The notes: generated by a model from the letters alone, not told the origin. Positions 32,915 to 43,156 are shown, counted from the first letter of the stretch. The stretch is DNA of 64,000 nt from UBA4416 sp036676295 (GCA_036676295.1 JAKFDE010000065.1:62001-126000); one strand, 5' to 3'. Made by a program: numbers and translations.

Positions 32915-34420
32915 ATGTCTAACCAAATTGGTAAAATTGCTCAAGTTATTGGTCCGGTAGTGGACGTTAGTTTTGATTTAAATGGTGGAAAACTACCAAG
33001 CATCCTTGATGCGTTAGAAATAGTTCGCGAAGGCGGAACTCCTTTAATTCTAGAAGTTCAAAAACATATTGGTGAGGACATGGTTCGTACCGTTGCAATG
33101 GACAGTACTGACGGTTTATGCCGTGGTATGGAAGTTTCAATGACAGGTTCGGCTATCAAAATGCCAATCGGAGATAAAGTAAAAGGTCGTTTATTTAACG
33201 TTGTAGGTGATGCTATTGATGGTATCAATACTGTTAAAAAAACAGATGGTGTATCTATTCACCGCGCTGCTCCTCGTTTCGAAGACTTATCAACTTCTTC
33301 AGAGGTATTATTTACAGGTATCAAAGTAATCGACTTAATTGAACCATACTCAAAAGGTGGTAAAATTGGTTTATTTGGTGGTGCCGGTGTAGGTAAAACC
33401 GTATTGATCATGGAGTTAGTAAACAATATCGCTAAAGCGTACGCTGGTTTATCAGTATTCGCAGGTGTAGGTGAACGTACTCGTGAAGGAAATGACTTAT
33501 TACGTGAGTTTATCGAATCAGACGTTATTAAATACGGTGATGCGTTTAAACATGATATGGAAAAAGGCGGTTGGGATCTATCTAAGGTAGATCTTAAAGC
33601 TCTAGAAGAATCAAAAGCGACCTTGGTTTTCGGACAAATGAATGAGCCTCCTGGAGCCCGTGCTCGTGTGGCTTTATCAGGATTAACCATGGCAGAATAT
33701 TTCCGTGATGGGGATGGTACTGGTCCGGGACGTGACATCTTATTCTTCGTGGATAATATCTTCCGTTTCACTCAAGCTGGTGCTGAGGTATCTGCGTTAT
33801 TAGGTCGTATGCCTTCTGCAGTAGGTTACCAACCAACATTAGCCTCAGAAATGGGTGCGATGCAAGAGCGTATTACTTCAACTAAAAAAGGATCTATTAC
33901 TTCAGTACAAGCGGTATACGTACCTGCGGATGACTTAACCGATCCGGCTCCTGCAACAACATTTGCTCACTTAGATGCTACTACAGTATTAAGCCGTAAA
34001 ATTGCCGAGTTAGGTATTTACCCTGCGGTAGATCCATTGGATTCTACTTCTCGTATCTTAACTCCATCAGTTATTGGTGATGCTCACTACAACTGTGCTC
34101 AACGTGTTAAATTAACATTACAACGCTACAAAGAATTACAAGATATCATCGCCATCTTAGGAATGGATGAGTTAAGTGAGGAAGATAAATTAACGGTTCA
34201 CCGTGCACGTCGTGTACAACGTTTCTTATCTCAACCTTTCCACGTAGCAGAGCAATTTACAGGTTTAAAAGGTGTATTAGTGCCAATCGAAGATACGATC
34301 AAAGGATTTAACATGATCTTAGATGGTAAAGTAGATGAGTATCCTGAAGCAGCTTTCAACTTAGTAGGTTCAATTGAAGAAGCTATTGAAAAAGGTAAAA
34401 AGATTTTAGCAGACTCTTAA
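32915..34420 (+). CDS. atpD: ATP synthase F1 subunit beta
   Basis: A 501-residue catalytic subunit. The P-loop GGAGVGKTV (about residues 155-163), the GERTREGNDL motif, the Walker B region ILFFVDNIFRF and ALLGRMPSAVGYQPTL are all present, as in the F-type beta subunit that makes ATP in the F1 head. The ATG at 32915 gives the usual N-terminus (MSNQIGKIAQVIGPVVDV); the frame extends ten codons upstream, but these overlap the promoter. It is followed by atpC. The other ATP synthase genes are not in the window. Confidence 0.97.
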   Translation: MSNQIGKIAQVIGPVVDVSFDLNGGKLPSILDALEIVREGGTPLILEVQKHIGEDMVRTVAMDSTDGLCRGMEVSMTGSAIKMPIGDKVKGRLFNVVGDAIDGINTVKKTDGVSIHRAAPRFEDLSTSSEVLFTGIKVIDLIEPYSKGGKIGLFGGAGVGKTVLIMELVNNIAKAYAGLSVFAGVGERTREGNDLLREFIESDVIKYGDAFKHDMEKGGWDLSKVDLKALEESKATLVFGQMNEPPGARARVALSGLTMAEYFRDGDGTGPGRDILFFVDNIFRFTQAGAEVSALLGRMPSAVGYQPTLASEMGAMQERITSTKKGSITSVQAVYVPADDLTDPAPATTFAHLDATTVLSRKIAELGIYPAVDPLDSTSRILTPSVIGDAHYNCAQRVKLTLQRYKELQDIIAILGMDELSEEDKLTVHRARRVQRFLSQPFHVAEQFTGLKGVLVPIEDTIKGFNMILDGKVDEYPEAAFNLVGSIEEAIEKGKKILADS

Positions 34421-34433
34421 TAATATTGATTAA

Positions 34434-34489
34434 AGATAAAGGATTGATGATGCAAGATTCATTTATCCTTTATCATTTATCCTTTATCT
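34434..34489 (+). repeat. Inverted and short tandem repeats between atpD and atpC
   Basis: AGATAAAGGAT (34434-34444) and ATCCTTTATCT (34479-34489) can pair over 11 bp; inside, ATTTATCCTTTATC is partly repeated. It lacks a T run, so attenuation or mRNA protection between the two genes is possible rather than simple termination. Confidence 0.5.
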
Positions 34490-34496
34490 CATAAAA

Positions 34497-34733
34497 ATGA
34501 AATTAGAAATTATAACTCCTGACAAAAAACTTTTTGAAGGACAAGTTAAATCAGCTGTGTTTTCAGGTTCGGAAGGTTCTTTTGGATTATTAAACAACCA
34601 TGCACCAATGATCGCTACCTTAAAAAAAGGTAACATTGAATTAGTGGAGGAAAATAATAATAAACAAAGCTTTGCAGTAAATGGTGGTGTTGTTGAAGTT
34701 TATAAAAACAATGTCATTGTATTAGCTGAATAA
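34497..34733 (+). CDS. atpC: ATP synthase F1 subunit epsilon (short form)
   Basis: At 78 residues, only the N-terminal beta-sandwich domain is present (MKLEIITPDKKLFEGQVKSA, FGLLNNHAPMIATLKKG, AVNGGVVEVYKNNVIVLAE). The C-terminal helical hairpin, which in E. coli inhibits ATP hydrolysis, is absent. The gene follows atpD on the same strand. The short form is common in this phylum, but it means that epsilon-mediated inhibition of the classic kind should not occur. Confidence 0.92.
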   Translation: MKLEIITPDKKLFEGQVKSAVFSGSEGSFGLLNNHAPMIATLKKGNIELVEENNNKQSFAVNGGVVEVYKNNVIVLAE

Positions 34734-34752
34734 TTTTAGCATCTATTAATTA

Positions 34753-34787
34753 TACCCGTTTAAGTTATCTTAAACGGGTTTTTTTTT
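34753..34787 (+). terminator. Terminator of atpDC
   Basis: ACCCGTTTAAG and CTTAAACGGGT form an 11-bp stem with loop TTAT, followed by nine T residues. Confidence 0.93.
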
Positions 34788-35322
34788 AATTTTTTCTTTT
34801 TTAAAGCCTAATTAATTTTAACTACACGTGTATTAGTTGTTTTATTTAGTGAATGATAGTTTTGAACATTTTATTATTAGACTAAAATCGAAAATGTTTC
34901 GCTATATTTAAGCATAGCGGAGATGAGCGCGGATTGATCGAGAAAATATTGATTTTAAGGACAATAGATGTTTGTTGCGAATAGAAATATTAAACTCTTT
35001 CCTGAAACCTTGAAGGGTTTTGAGCGTAAAATCAACAAAGTGAAAGTCCGTTTTATGAAAAAATATCCAAAACTGTACCAGGTAATTGCAATTTTACGCA
35101 TGAAACAATGTTCACTTCTCTTGTTTAAACTTAAAAATTGGCTGGAAAATAGATCTCAGCCTATTTTTTATGGAATGACCGGAATTTCTCATAAAAAAAA
35201 TACACTTCCGAATTATTATAATTTTCCTCTTATGTTTTTGCGTGATGCTAAAATACTCCTGTTTATAGAGAATAGAGTTCAACGTAAAATACAGTTTAAT
35301 TATTTAACTAAAATTTAAGGCT
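34788..35322. other. 535-bp gap before the SprB-like gene; one doubtful ORF
   Basis: A frame from 34968 to 35318 could code for 116 residues, but the predicted protein is basic, lysine/leucine/phenylalanine-rich and matches no domain or signal pattern I know. No promoter of the TTTG-N19-TAnnTTTG type is evident before the large gene at 35323. The stretch may hold the long leader of that gene. Confidence 0.35.
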
Positions 35323-38300
35323 ATGATGAAAAAAATACACATTTGGATAGCTTTTATAGTTTTTGTAATTCCATCTTCGTTATTTGCTACCCATATAGTT
35401 GGGGGCTCATTAACCTACCAAAATATTGGGGGTAATAATTATGTGGTTACATTAAAACTATATCGAGATTGCGGACAAGGAACTGCCGCTTTTCCTGCTA
35501 ATGCTCAAATTTCTGTAAGAGGAAATAACGGAGCAATGTTTGTTCCAACCAGAGATTTTTTTCTACAATTAATTTCTGTAACTAATGTTCCCTCTAGTTT
35601 AGATCCTTGTGCCATTCCGCCAAATCCAATGCCTTGTGTTCAGGAAGGGATTTATACAGCAACTGTAACATTACCACCTAACAATCCTGGCGGTTATCAT
35701 ATGTATTATCAGGTTTGTTGCCGAAATGGGTCAGTTCAAAATATCGTGAATCCGTTAAATGCCGGTTCTACTTTTTATGCGCAAATCCCACCTTCAGGAA
35801 ATAATAGCAGTCCTGTATTTAATTTATTTCCTCCATTGTTTATTTGCGTTAACCAACCTTTTACGTTTAATCATGCAGCAACGGATGCTAATGGTGATTC
35901 CTTGGTTTATTCTCTCTACACGCCTTATAACAATACTCCCGCACCTACATTTCCTGGCAATACCGCTACGTTTAATCCAATTACATGGGTAGGTGGATAT
36001 AATTCCAGTAATCCTTTAGGCGCCACTCCTTTTAGTATAAACCCAACAACCGGTTTACTAACCTGTACTCCCGGCACTGTTGGACAGTTTGTGGTTGGTG
36101 TTATTGTTAGAGAATACCGAAACGGAGTTTTAATAGGTCAAACATTAAGAGATTTTCAGTTTAATGTATTGAACTGCCCTGTGCCTCCACCTGCTTTGGC
36201 AGTAGCTAACACTACGGTAAATAATGGTTGCGTAAAAGCCGTTGTAGCAACAGGAGTTTCATCAGTTTCTGTTACATGGACATCCATTGCACCCGGAGCA
36301 CCCGGAGCCTACAATAGTTACCTGGCATGTACTTCAGGTTGCTTAAGTAATACGATTACCGGAGCGGCAGGAGCACCGGCATTTGTAGACTATGTTGTAT
36401 GCGGTAATTCCATATCCTGTGCAGGAACATTTATCTGCGATACATTTAGGGTCACATTTAACCCAACGTTATCCGTCGGTATTTTACCAATTAATCCCAC
36501 ACTTTGTTTTGGACAAACCGCTTTAACCTTAACGGCAACTCCCTCAGGAGGAACACCGCCTTATACTTATTTATGGGATAATGTTACGCCTACACAAACA
36601 TTAAGTGCCGGTGTTGGAATACATAGTATCAGATTAACAGATGGCTCGGGTTGTCCCCCAGTTTATAATAATGTAACGATCACTTCTTTTTCTGTGCCTA
36701 TTACAGCTAATGCCAGTGCAGACAGAACAGTTTGTGCTCAGTCACCTAATGTAACACTTACGGGTACAATAACAGGGGCAACCGGTGGTATTTGGTCAAT
36801 AGGAAATGGAACATATAGTCCTTCAAATACTACATTAAACAATATGGTTTATATTCCAACACCTGCCGAACTTTCAGCAGGCTTTGTTAATTTGATCTTG
36901 ACAACGACCGGTAACGGAGGTTGTCCGGGAGACGCAGACACTGTTAGAATTACCTATCGGAATTTTACAGGTGTTGTAACAACAACCAATACTAATATTA
37001 GTTGTTTTGGATTGACAAATGGATCAGGAACAGTTTCCGTTACTTCGGGAGCTGCACCATATACCTATTTATGGAATGGTGTTCCTTCTCAAACAACCTC
37101 AACAATAAACGGATTGCCTGTAGGAAACTATTCGGTAATGGTAACAGATGCTATTGGATGTAGATCAACAGGCTCTATATCTATCACACAACCAACACCA
37201 TTAAATGCGAATGTTACTTTTACAAATGTTAGTTGTAACGGATCTGCAAACGGAGCAATAAATGTTAATGTATCAGGAGGCACCACTCCATATACTTATT
37301 CATGGGGAACAACGCCAGGTAGTGGGCCAACGGTTAGCGGCTTGGCGGCAGGTAGTTATACTTCCACTATAACTGATGCCAATGGATGTATCTTAACTCA
37401 AACAATTAGTATAACGCAACCTTTGCCAATTAACATCACGTTTACAAGTACCAATGTATCATGTTTTAATGGTTCAAATGGAGTTATTCAATCCGCTGTT
37501 ACAGGAGGTACCGGTGGTTATATTTATTCCTGGAGTCCTAATGTGGGTACGGCACCCACAGTATCAGGATTGATCGCAGGTACTTATTCATTACATATTC
37601 TGGACGTTAATAATTGTTTGGTTACAGCATCTACTGTAATTACTCAACCTTCATTATTGCAAGTAGCAACAACGGCTACTATGGAAACATGTTCTTACAG
37701 TGATGATGGAATGGCTTCTGTAATTGCTACCGGAGGTACACCGGCATATTCTTATACCTGGCAACCCGGAAATTTAACAACGGCTAACGTTACAAGTTTA
37801 ACGGCCAATGTTTATACGCTGACAGTGAGAGATAACAATGGTTGTCAAACAAATACATTTGTTACGATCACAGAACCCTTACCACTTGTTACTACTGTAG
37901 TTAATTCAACTAATATCAATTGTTTTGGTGGAAACAACGGAAGTATTTTCCTTAACACCTCCGGAGGTACACCTGCTTATTCTTACAATTGGCAACCAAA
38001 CGTTAGTTCAGGCACTTCGGCTACTGGATTAACAGCAGGCACTTATAGTATTGATATAACTGATAATAAAAACTGTTTGGTAAGAATAGTGCAGGTGCTA
38101 ACACAACCCTCAGCTCCTTTAGTTGCTACAGCTTCCGCCAATTCTGTCTCTTGTAATGGTGGCACAAATGGTGCAATATTATCTTCGGCAAGTGGAGGAA
38201 CAGCCCCTTATAATTACTTATGGAGTCCAATAAATATTAGCGGACAAAATGTAATTAATATTGGAGCAGGAGTTTATTCTCTTCTAATTACCGATGCCAA

Positions 38301-41300
38301 TGGATGTACAGCAACAGCTACAACAACTGTTAATCAGCCAACATCAATGAGTTTAACACTTAATACAATTAATTCCAATTGTAGTATGGCTAATGGGCAA
38401 GCTTCGGTAACTGTAACAGGAGGTTTCCCTTCTTATAGTTATCAATGGTCTCCAATAGGAGGAACAAACCAAGTAGCTAGTAATTTACCGGCAGGTTCTT
38501 ATACTGTAAATATTACCGATGGAAATGGTTGTCTCTCATCAGGAGCAACAGTTGTAAATGATAATTCAGGGCCTAATGTTAGTATTCTTTCTACTACCAA
38601 TGTGGCTTGTTTTGGAGGAAACTCAGGAGCTGCAACAGTAGGAGTAGCAGGTGGTATAGGGCCATTCACATTTTCATGGCAACCTTTTGGAGGTACAGCT
38701 CAAACAGCTATTGGCTTAACCGCAGGAACTTATGTTGTAACGGTTATCGATATGTCTACAGGTTGTCAGTCGCTTGCTACTACAAGTCCGGCAATTACAC
38801 AGCCTACAGATATTCAGATCAGTATTAATAAAAATGATGTGTCGTGTTTTGGTGGTAATAATGGTTCAGCGTCAGCAATTGTATCAGGTGGTACTGGTGC
38901 TTACACGTATACATGGTCGCCATCAGGCTCAAACTCTTCTAATGCAGGAAGTTTGTCTGCGGGCACACATACAGTTACTGTTAGAGATGGAAATGGTTGT
39001 CTTAAAACACAAACAGTTACCATTAATCAACCTGCTGCTTTAGCAGTGGTTATTTCCACTTTAACTAATGTTTCATGTTTTGGTGGAGCAAACGGTTCTG
39101 CTGCATCAACAGTAACAGGCGGAACAGCTCCTTATTTTTATAACTGGTCATCAGGTAGTGCTGCACAAAATGCTGTTGGATTAAGTGCAGGATTTTTATC
39201 TTTAACGGTAACTGATTCAAAAGGCTGCACTGCTTTTACAAACACATCCATTGCACAACCTTCCTCAGCGTTAGTTGTTTCTATGACTGCAACTGCCGTA
39301 ACTTGTTTTGGCGGCACTAACGGAGCTGTGTCTGCTAGCCCTTCTGGTGGCACTGCCGGATATACATACAACTGGTCTCCAAACACAGGCTCTACACAAA
39401 CATTAACTAATGTAAATGCAGGTGTTAAATTAGTAATAGTTACAGATGCCAATGGTTGTAATGCCAATGGGTTTATAACTGTAACTCAACCAACACCTGT
39501 CACGGCAACAATTGTTTCAACTAATCCAACTTGCGGAAACGCAAACGGATCGGCATCGGCATTAGTTTCGGGAGGTGTAGCACCTTATACTTACACATGG
39601 ATGCCAACCAATACAAATGGTTCAAGTATTAATAATCAGGCACCGGGAACATACAATATTGTTATTGCAGATTTTAACGGGTGTATATCAACGTATACAA
39701 CTGCTTTAGTTAATGTTGCCGGGCCTAGCTTAAGTGTACTTACAACATCCAACACAAGTTGTTTTGGAGGAAATAACGGTTTGGGATTTGTTAATGCTAC
39801 AGGAGGAGTAGGTAGTTATGCTTATAACTGGCAACCATATGGAGGTAATACTTCAGTGGGTACGAACCTGGTTGCCGGTAATTATACCTGTACTGTTTTT
39901 GATGGTAATAGTTGTTCAGCCTCGGTAACGCTTTCCATTTCACAACCACCGGCACTTAATTTATCTGTTGCCAATCAATCTCAGCCAAGTTGTTTTGGCT
40001 TACAAAATGGAAGCATTACAGCGACAACATCAGGAGGTACTCCAGGTTATTCTTATTCCTGGTTGCCTATTGGAGGAACAAATCCAACGGCTAGTAATTT
40101 ACCTGCCGGAATATATACTATTTCTGTTTCAGATAGCAAAGGTTGTACAACTGCTATTACCAGCTTATTACAACAGCCATCAGCTTTAAGTGGAAATATT
40201 ATATCAAGTACAAATCCTACTTGTTTTAATGTGGCTAATGGTTCTATTAATTCATCAGCAACCGGAGGAACACCTCCGTATCAATTTAACTGGCAAGTAA
40301 CTCCATCTCAAAATGCAACTCAAGCCGTTAATTTATCGCAGGGAACTTACTCGGTTATTATTTCAGATAACAACAATTGTGCTGTAACGTTAACAGCAAG
40401 TTTAGTTGCTCCAAGTCAGGTAATTACAGGTGCAGGTATTGGTAGTACAATTTGTTTAGGACAAACAGCTACTATTTCTACCACAGCCAGCGGTGGTAGC
40501 GGAAATTATTTTTATTACTGGAGTCCGTCAACAAGTGGAAATACCTCTTCTCAATTAGTTACCCCTACTACTAATACAGATTATACAGTAACTGCCTACG
40601 ATCAATCAGGTTGTGCCGGAACATCAAGTATTGCGCATGTTGAGGTTTATAATTTAACAGCTTCCAATATCAACGCATTTGGTGATACTCCAATTTGTCC
40701 TGGGCAAGCAAGTGTGATTTATGCAACCACAACGGGTAATACAGGACCGGTAACCTACGCATGGAATAATGGTTTAGGCACAGGACCCGGAACATTTATT
40801 GTAAGCCCTACAAACCCTATTACTTACATAGTAACGGTAACTAGTAGTTTTTGTGGAAATTCAGTAGTGGATTCAATTCATATTGCCTTTAATCCACCGC
40901 CCACTATTAATTTTACGATGAATTCAACAACAGCATGTGCACCGGGAGCTCTTCAGTTCTTTGATAATTCGATATCAGGAAATCCTACAGATGCTATTTC
41001 ATATTGGAGCTGGAATTTTGGTGATGGTGGTACATCTAATTTTCAAGACCCAATTCACACATACAGTGTTGCAGGAACGTATTCTGTTACGTTAACAGCT
41101 ATTACTGATGCGGGTTGCACTAATAATAATTTAACGGCACCTATTACTGTAACAGTTCATCCGGCGCCTAATGCGGTATTTACAACTAATGGCACTCTGT
41201 TTAATATTCCATTTGATATAACACAATGTTCAACCCCTACAGATAATAACATAGCATCTTATAGTTGGAATTTTGGAGATGGCGGAACGTCAGTATTAAG

Positions 41301-41712
41301 TGATCCATCACATTTATATACCAGCTTAGGAACGTTCAATATCCAATTAATAGTTACCAATGGCTTTGGTTGTAAAGATACTGCTAATGTGAGTGTAGAA
41401 ACGGTAACAGATATCAAAGTACCAACGGCTTTCACTCCAAATGAAAATGGACCATCGGGAGGCATGTATGATATTAATAGTTTAACTAACGATATCTTTT
41501 TCCCATATTCAGCAGGCGTTAAAGATTATACTTTAAGTATATTTAACCGCTGGGGTGAGTTGATCTTTGAAACTAAAGATTTTAAACAAGGTTGGGATGG
41601 CTATTACAGAGGAAAATTATGTCCGCAAGCAATGTATGTTTGGAAAATAGATCTGATCTGGGACAATGGCAAAAAATTTAATAAAGTTGGTGATGTGACA
41701 TTATTGAGATAA
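35323..41712 (+). CDS. Giant SprB-repeat gliding-motility-type surface protein
   Basis: A 2129-residue protein. Signal peptide (1-24), then an N-terminal domain (HIVGGSLTYQNIGGNNYVVT, YQVCCRNGSV) typical of large Bacteroidota surface proteins. Residues ~550-1690 carry 15 SprB-type repeats of about 75 residues, each with a NVSCFGGNNGSA-like start, SGGTAPYTYxW and AGTYTVTVTDxNGC. Two PKD domains follow (SWNFGDGGTS twice, about 1890-2020). A CHU_C gliding-motility C-terminal domain ends it (FTPNENG, IFNRWGELIFE, CPQAMYVWKID), a type B T9SS signal. The PorP/SprF-like gene follows. The likely role is as a mobile cell-surface adhesin; gliding itself is not proven. Confidence 0.93.
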   Translation: MMKKIHIWIAFIVFVIPSSLFATHIVGGSLTYQNIGGNNYVVTLKLYRDCGQGTAAFPANAQISVRGNNGAMFVPTRDFFLQLISVTNVPSSLDPCAIPPNPMPCVQEGIYTATVTLPPNNPGGYHMYYQVCCRNGSVQNIVNPLNAGSTFYAQIPPSGNNSSPVFNLFPPLFICVNQPFTFNHAATDANGDSLVYSLYTPYNNTPAPTFPGNTATFNPITWVGGYNSSNPLGATPFSINPTTGLLTCTPGTVGQFVVGVIVREYRNGVLIGQTLRDFQFNVLNCPVPPPALAVANTTVNNGCVKAVVATGVSSVSVTWTSIAPGAPGAYNSYLACTSGCLSNTITGAAGAPAFVDYVVCGNSISCAGTFICDTFRVTFNPTLSVGILPINPTLCFGQTALTLTATPSGGTPPYTYLWDNVTPTQTLSAGVGIHSIRLTDGSGCPPVYNNVTITSFSVPITANASADRTVCAQSPNVTLTGTITGATGGIWSIGNGTYSPSNTTLNNMVYIPTPAELSAGFVNLILTTTGNGGCPGDADTVRITYRNFTGVVTTTNTNISCFGLTNGSGTVSVTSGAAPYTYLWNGVPSQTTSTINGLPVGNYSVMVTDAIGCRSTGSISITQPTPLNANVTFTNVSCNGSANGAINVNVSGGTTPYTYSWGTTPGSGPTVSGLAAGSYTSTITDANGCILTQTISITQPLPINITFTSTNVSCFNGSNGVIQSAVTGGTGGYIYSWSPNVGTAPTVSGLIAGTYSLHILDVNNCLVTASTVITQPSLLQVATTATMETCSYSDDGMASVIATGGTPAYSYTWQPGNLTTANVTSLTANVYTLTVRDNNGCQTNTFVTITEPLPLVTTVVNSTNINCFGGNNGSIFLNTSGGTPAYSYNWQPNVSSGTSATGLTAGTYSIDITDNKNCLVRIVQVLTQPSAPLVATASANSVSCNGGTNGAILSSASGGTAPYNYLWSPINISGQNVINIGAGVYSLLITDANGCTATATTTVNQPTSMSLTLNTINSNCSMANGQASVTVTGGFPSYSYQWSPIGGTNQVASNLPAGSYTVNITDGNGCLSSGATVVNDNSGPNVSILSTTNVACFGGNSGAATVGVAGGIGPFTFSWQPFGGTAQTAIGLTAGTYVVTVIDMSTGCQSLATTSPAITQPTDIQISINKNDVSCFGGNNGSASAIVSGGTGAYTYTWSPSGSNSSNAGSLSAGTHTVTVRDGNGCLKTQTVTINQPAALAVVISTLTNVSCFGGANGSAASTVTGGTAPYFYNWSSGSAAQNAVGLSAGFLSLTVTDSKGCTAFTNTSIAQPSSALVVSMTATAVTCFGGTNGAVSASPSGGTAGYTYNWSPNTGSTQTLTNVNAGVKLVIVTDANGCNANGFITVTQPTPVTATIVSTNPTCGNANGSASALVSGGVAPYTYTWMPTNTNGSSINNQAPGTYNIVIADFNGCISTYTTALVNVAGPSLSVLTTSNTSCFGGNNGLGFVNATGGVGSYAYNWQPYGGNTSVGTNLVAGNYTCTVFDGNSCSASVTLSISQPPALNLSVANQSQPSCFGLQNGSITATTSGGTPGYSYSWLPIGGTNPTASNLPAGIYTISVSDSKGCTTAITSLLQQPSALSGNIISSTNPTCFNVANGSINSSATGGTPPYQFNWQVTPSQNATQAVNLSQGTYSVIISDNNNCAVTLTASLVAPSQVITGAGIGSTICLGQTATISTTASGGSGNYFYYWSPSTSGNTSSQLVTPTTNTDYTVTAYDQSGCAGTSSIAHVEVYNLTASNINAFGDTPICPGQASVIYATTTGNTGPVTYAWNNGLGTGPGTFIVSPTNPITYIVTVTSSFCGNSVVDSIHIAFNPPPTINFTMNSTTACAPGALQFFDNSISGNPTDAISYWSWNFGDGGTSNFQDPIHTYSVAGTYSVTLTAITDAGCTNNNLTAPITVTVHPAPNAVFTTNGTLFNIPFDITQCSTPTDNNIASYSWNFGDGGTSVLSDPSHLYTSLGTFNIQLIVTNGFGCKDTANVSVETVTDIKVPTAFTPNENGPSGGMYDINSLTNDIFFPYSAGVKDYTLSIFNRWGELIFETKDFKQGWDGYYRGKLCPQAMYVWKIDLIWDNGKKFNKVGDVTLLR
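36990..40430 (+). repeat. Tandem SprB-type coding repeats (about 15 units)
   Basis: Units of about 220-240 bp recur, each coding for a Cys-Phe-Gly-Gly start and an Asn-Gly-Cys end. They differ at many positions, unlike the near-identical repeats at 13609-14622, so this array is older or under diversifying change. Confidence 0.9.
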
Positions 41713-41774
41713 AATAATTAAATTAACATCGTGCGATAGGTGGTTACCTGAAGAAGTAGAGAATAAAAACAGAA

Positions 41775-42773
41775 ATGAAAAACCTTAGAAACATAGTATT
41801 ATATCTATTTGTTTTTTGTCATTCTTTAATGATTGGCCAGGATATTCATTTAACTCAATTTTATGCTAACCCTGTTTATTTAAATCCTGCTTTTACCGGG
41901 GCTTCCGGTTGTATAAGAGCTGCGGGTGGTTATCGAAATCAATGGCCTGCTATTTCAAACGGATATGTTTCTTATGTGTTTGCGGCAGATGGTTATATTC
42001 CTTCGGCTAAGAGTGGAATAGGCGTGGTGTTTTCTAATGATGTTGCCGGTAGTGGTCAGTTAAGAACAACAACAGCAATGGCTTCATACGCTTATGAAAC
42101 GCATATCAACAGAGCTTATGCTATCAGAGCCGGTATTCAAGTCGGTATGGGATCCAAAAGTGTAAACATTAATAAATTAGTATTTGGTGATCAAATTGCA
42201 AGAGGCGGAGGAGTAACTACTATAGAAAATGCCCCTCAATCGATTACTTATTTTGATTCGAATGCCGGTGCTTTATTTTATGGTAAAAAATTCTGGATAG
42301 GTTTTTCAGCCTTTCATATGAACAGACCTAATGAATCTTTAACGGGAAATACAGATGCAAAATTACCAATAAAATATTCTGCTCATGGTGGGATTAAAAT
42401 TTTATTAGATGGTGAAGAAAAAGGAGATAGAACCATGAATATGTATTTTACGCCTGTAATACATTATCGTCATCAGGAAAAATTTGATCAGTTAGATGTA
42501 GGTTGTTATTTTACCAAAGCCATGGTTAATATTGGTTTTTGGTACAGAGGTATTCCTGGTTTGAAATCTTATGCACCAGGTTATTCTAATAACGATGCTT
42601 TTGCTGTATTAATGGGTTTTTCAAATGATAAATTTAATATTGGTTATAGTTATGATTTTACTATATCAAAATTAGCTGGAAGCACTAAAGGCGCACACGA
42701 GATCAGTTTATCGTACCAATACTGCAAAAAGAAAAAAAGAAAACTGGTGTTAGTGTCTTGTCCTAAGTTTTAA
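41775..42773 (+). CDS. PorP/SprF family T9SS outer-membrane protein
   Basis: A 332-residue beta-barrel-type protein. Signal peptide (about 1-21), then the family N-terminal motif QDIHLTQFYANPVYLNPAFTG and alternating strands (GVVFSNDVAGSGQL, AYAIRAGIQVGMGSK, NIGYSYDFTISKLAG, HEISLSYQY). SprF is needed for secretion of SprB in Flavobacterium, and CHU_C cargo proteins are usually followed by such a gene. The spacing of 62 bp to the giant gene suggests one transcript. Confidence 0.92.
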   Translation: MKNLRNIVLYLFVFCHSLMIGQDIHLTQFYANPVYLNPAFTGASGCIRAAGGYRNQWPAISNGYVSYVFAADGYIPSAKSGIGVVFSNDVAGSGQLRTTTAMASYAYETHINRAYAIRAGIQVGMGSKSVNINKLVFGDQIARGGGVTTIENAPQSITYFDSNAGALFYGKKFWIGFSAFHMNRPNESLTGNTDAKLPIKYSAHGGIKILLDGEEKGDRTMNMYFTPVIHYRHQEKFDQLDVGCYFTKAMVNIGFWYRGIPGLKSYAPGYSNNDAFAVLMGFSNDKFNIGYSYDFTISKLAGSTKGAHEISLSYQYCKKKKRKLVLVSCPKF

Positions 42774-42792
42774 TTTAATTAATTTCTTATAA

Positions 42793-42972
42793 TTATAAAT
42801 CCTCAATAACGGATACATTAAGGCTATCTTCGATGATCTTTTGCAGGCTCTTTAAACTATCATACTCTTCTTGTAGAGTTTTAATTTCATTTTCTATACT
42901 AATTCTTTTTTCATTGTTATTACATGATAAAAAAAATAATGTTATGATCACAATAAGCAGTTTGCCTTTCAT
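42793..42972 (-). CDS. Small lipoprotein, 59 aa
   Basis: On the minus strand, ATG at 42972 opens a 59-codon frame: MKGKLLIVIITLFFLSCNNN, then a charged helical part (EIKTLQEEYDSLKSLQKI) ending IEDSLNVSVIEDL. FLSC is a good lipobox, with Cys17 as the lipidated residue, and the rest looks like a short coiled coil. A TATATTTG -7 element on the same strand lies at 43043-43050, about 70 bp upstream. The function is unknown; size and layout resemble small outer-membrane lipoproteins. Confidence 0.7.
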   Translation of the reverse strand: MKGKLLIVIITLFFLSCNNNEKRISIENEIKTLQEEYDSLKSLQKIIEDSLNVSVIEDL

Positions 42973-43104
42973 TATCTTAGAACTTATAATGTATGATTGT
43001 GTAATGGATTTTTTATTTGGAGTACAATTTTTGTATTTCAGACAAATATAATCATACTTAATAAACTTAATGACCCCATTTTTTTAGAGACTATAGTGCA
43101 AAAC

Positions 43105-43138
43105 AAAAAAGCCTTGAGAATTTTCTCAAGGCTTTTTT
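43105..43138 (-). terminator. Terminator of dnaK, identical to that at 15106
   Basis: The same 34 bp as at 15106-15139: a GCCTTGAGAA/TTCTCAAGGC stem flanked by six A and six T. On the minus strand it lies 18 bp after the dnaK stop. Confidence 0.92.
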
Positions 43139-43156
43139 ATGTTTATAGTAAGAAGA

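Noticed and set aside
34968..35318. 116-codon ORF before the SprB-like gene
   Set aside because: Atypical composition and no family likeness; kept only as a note in the gap entry.
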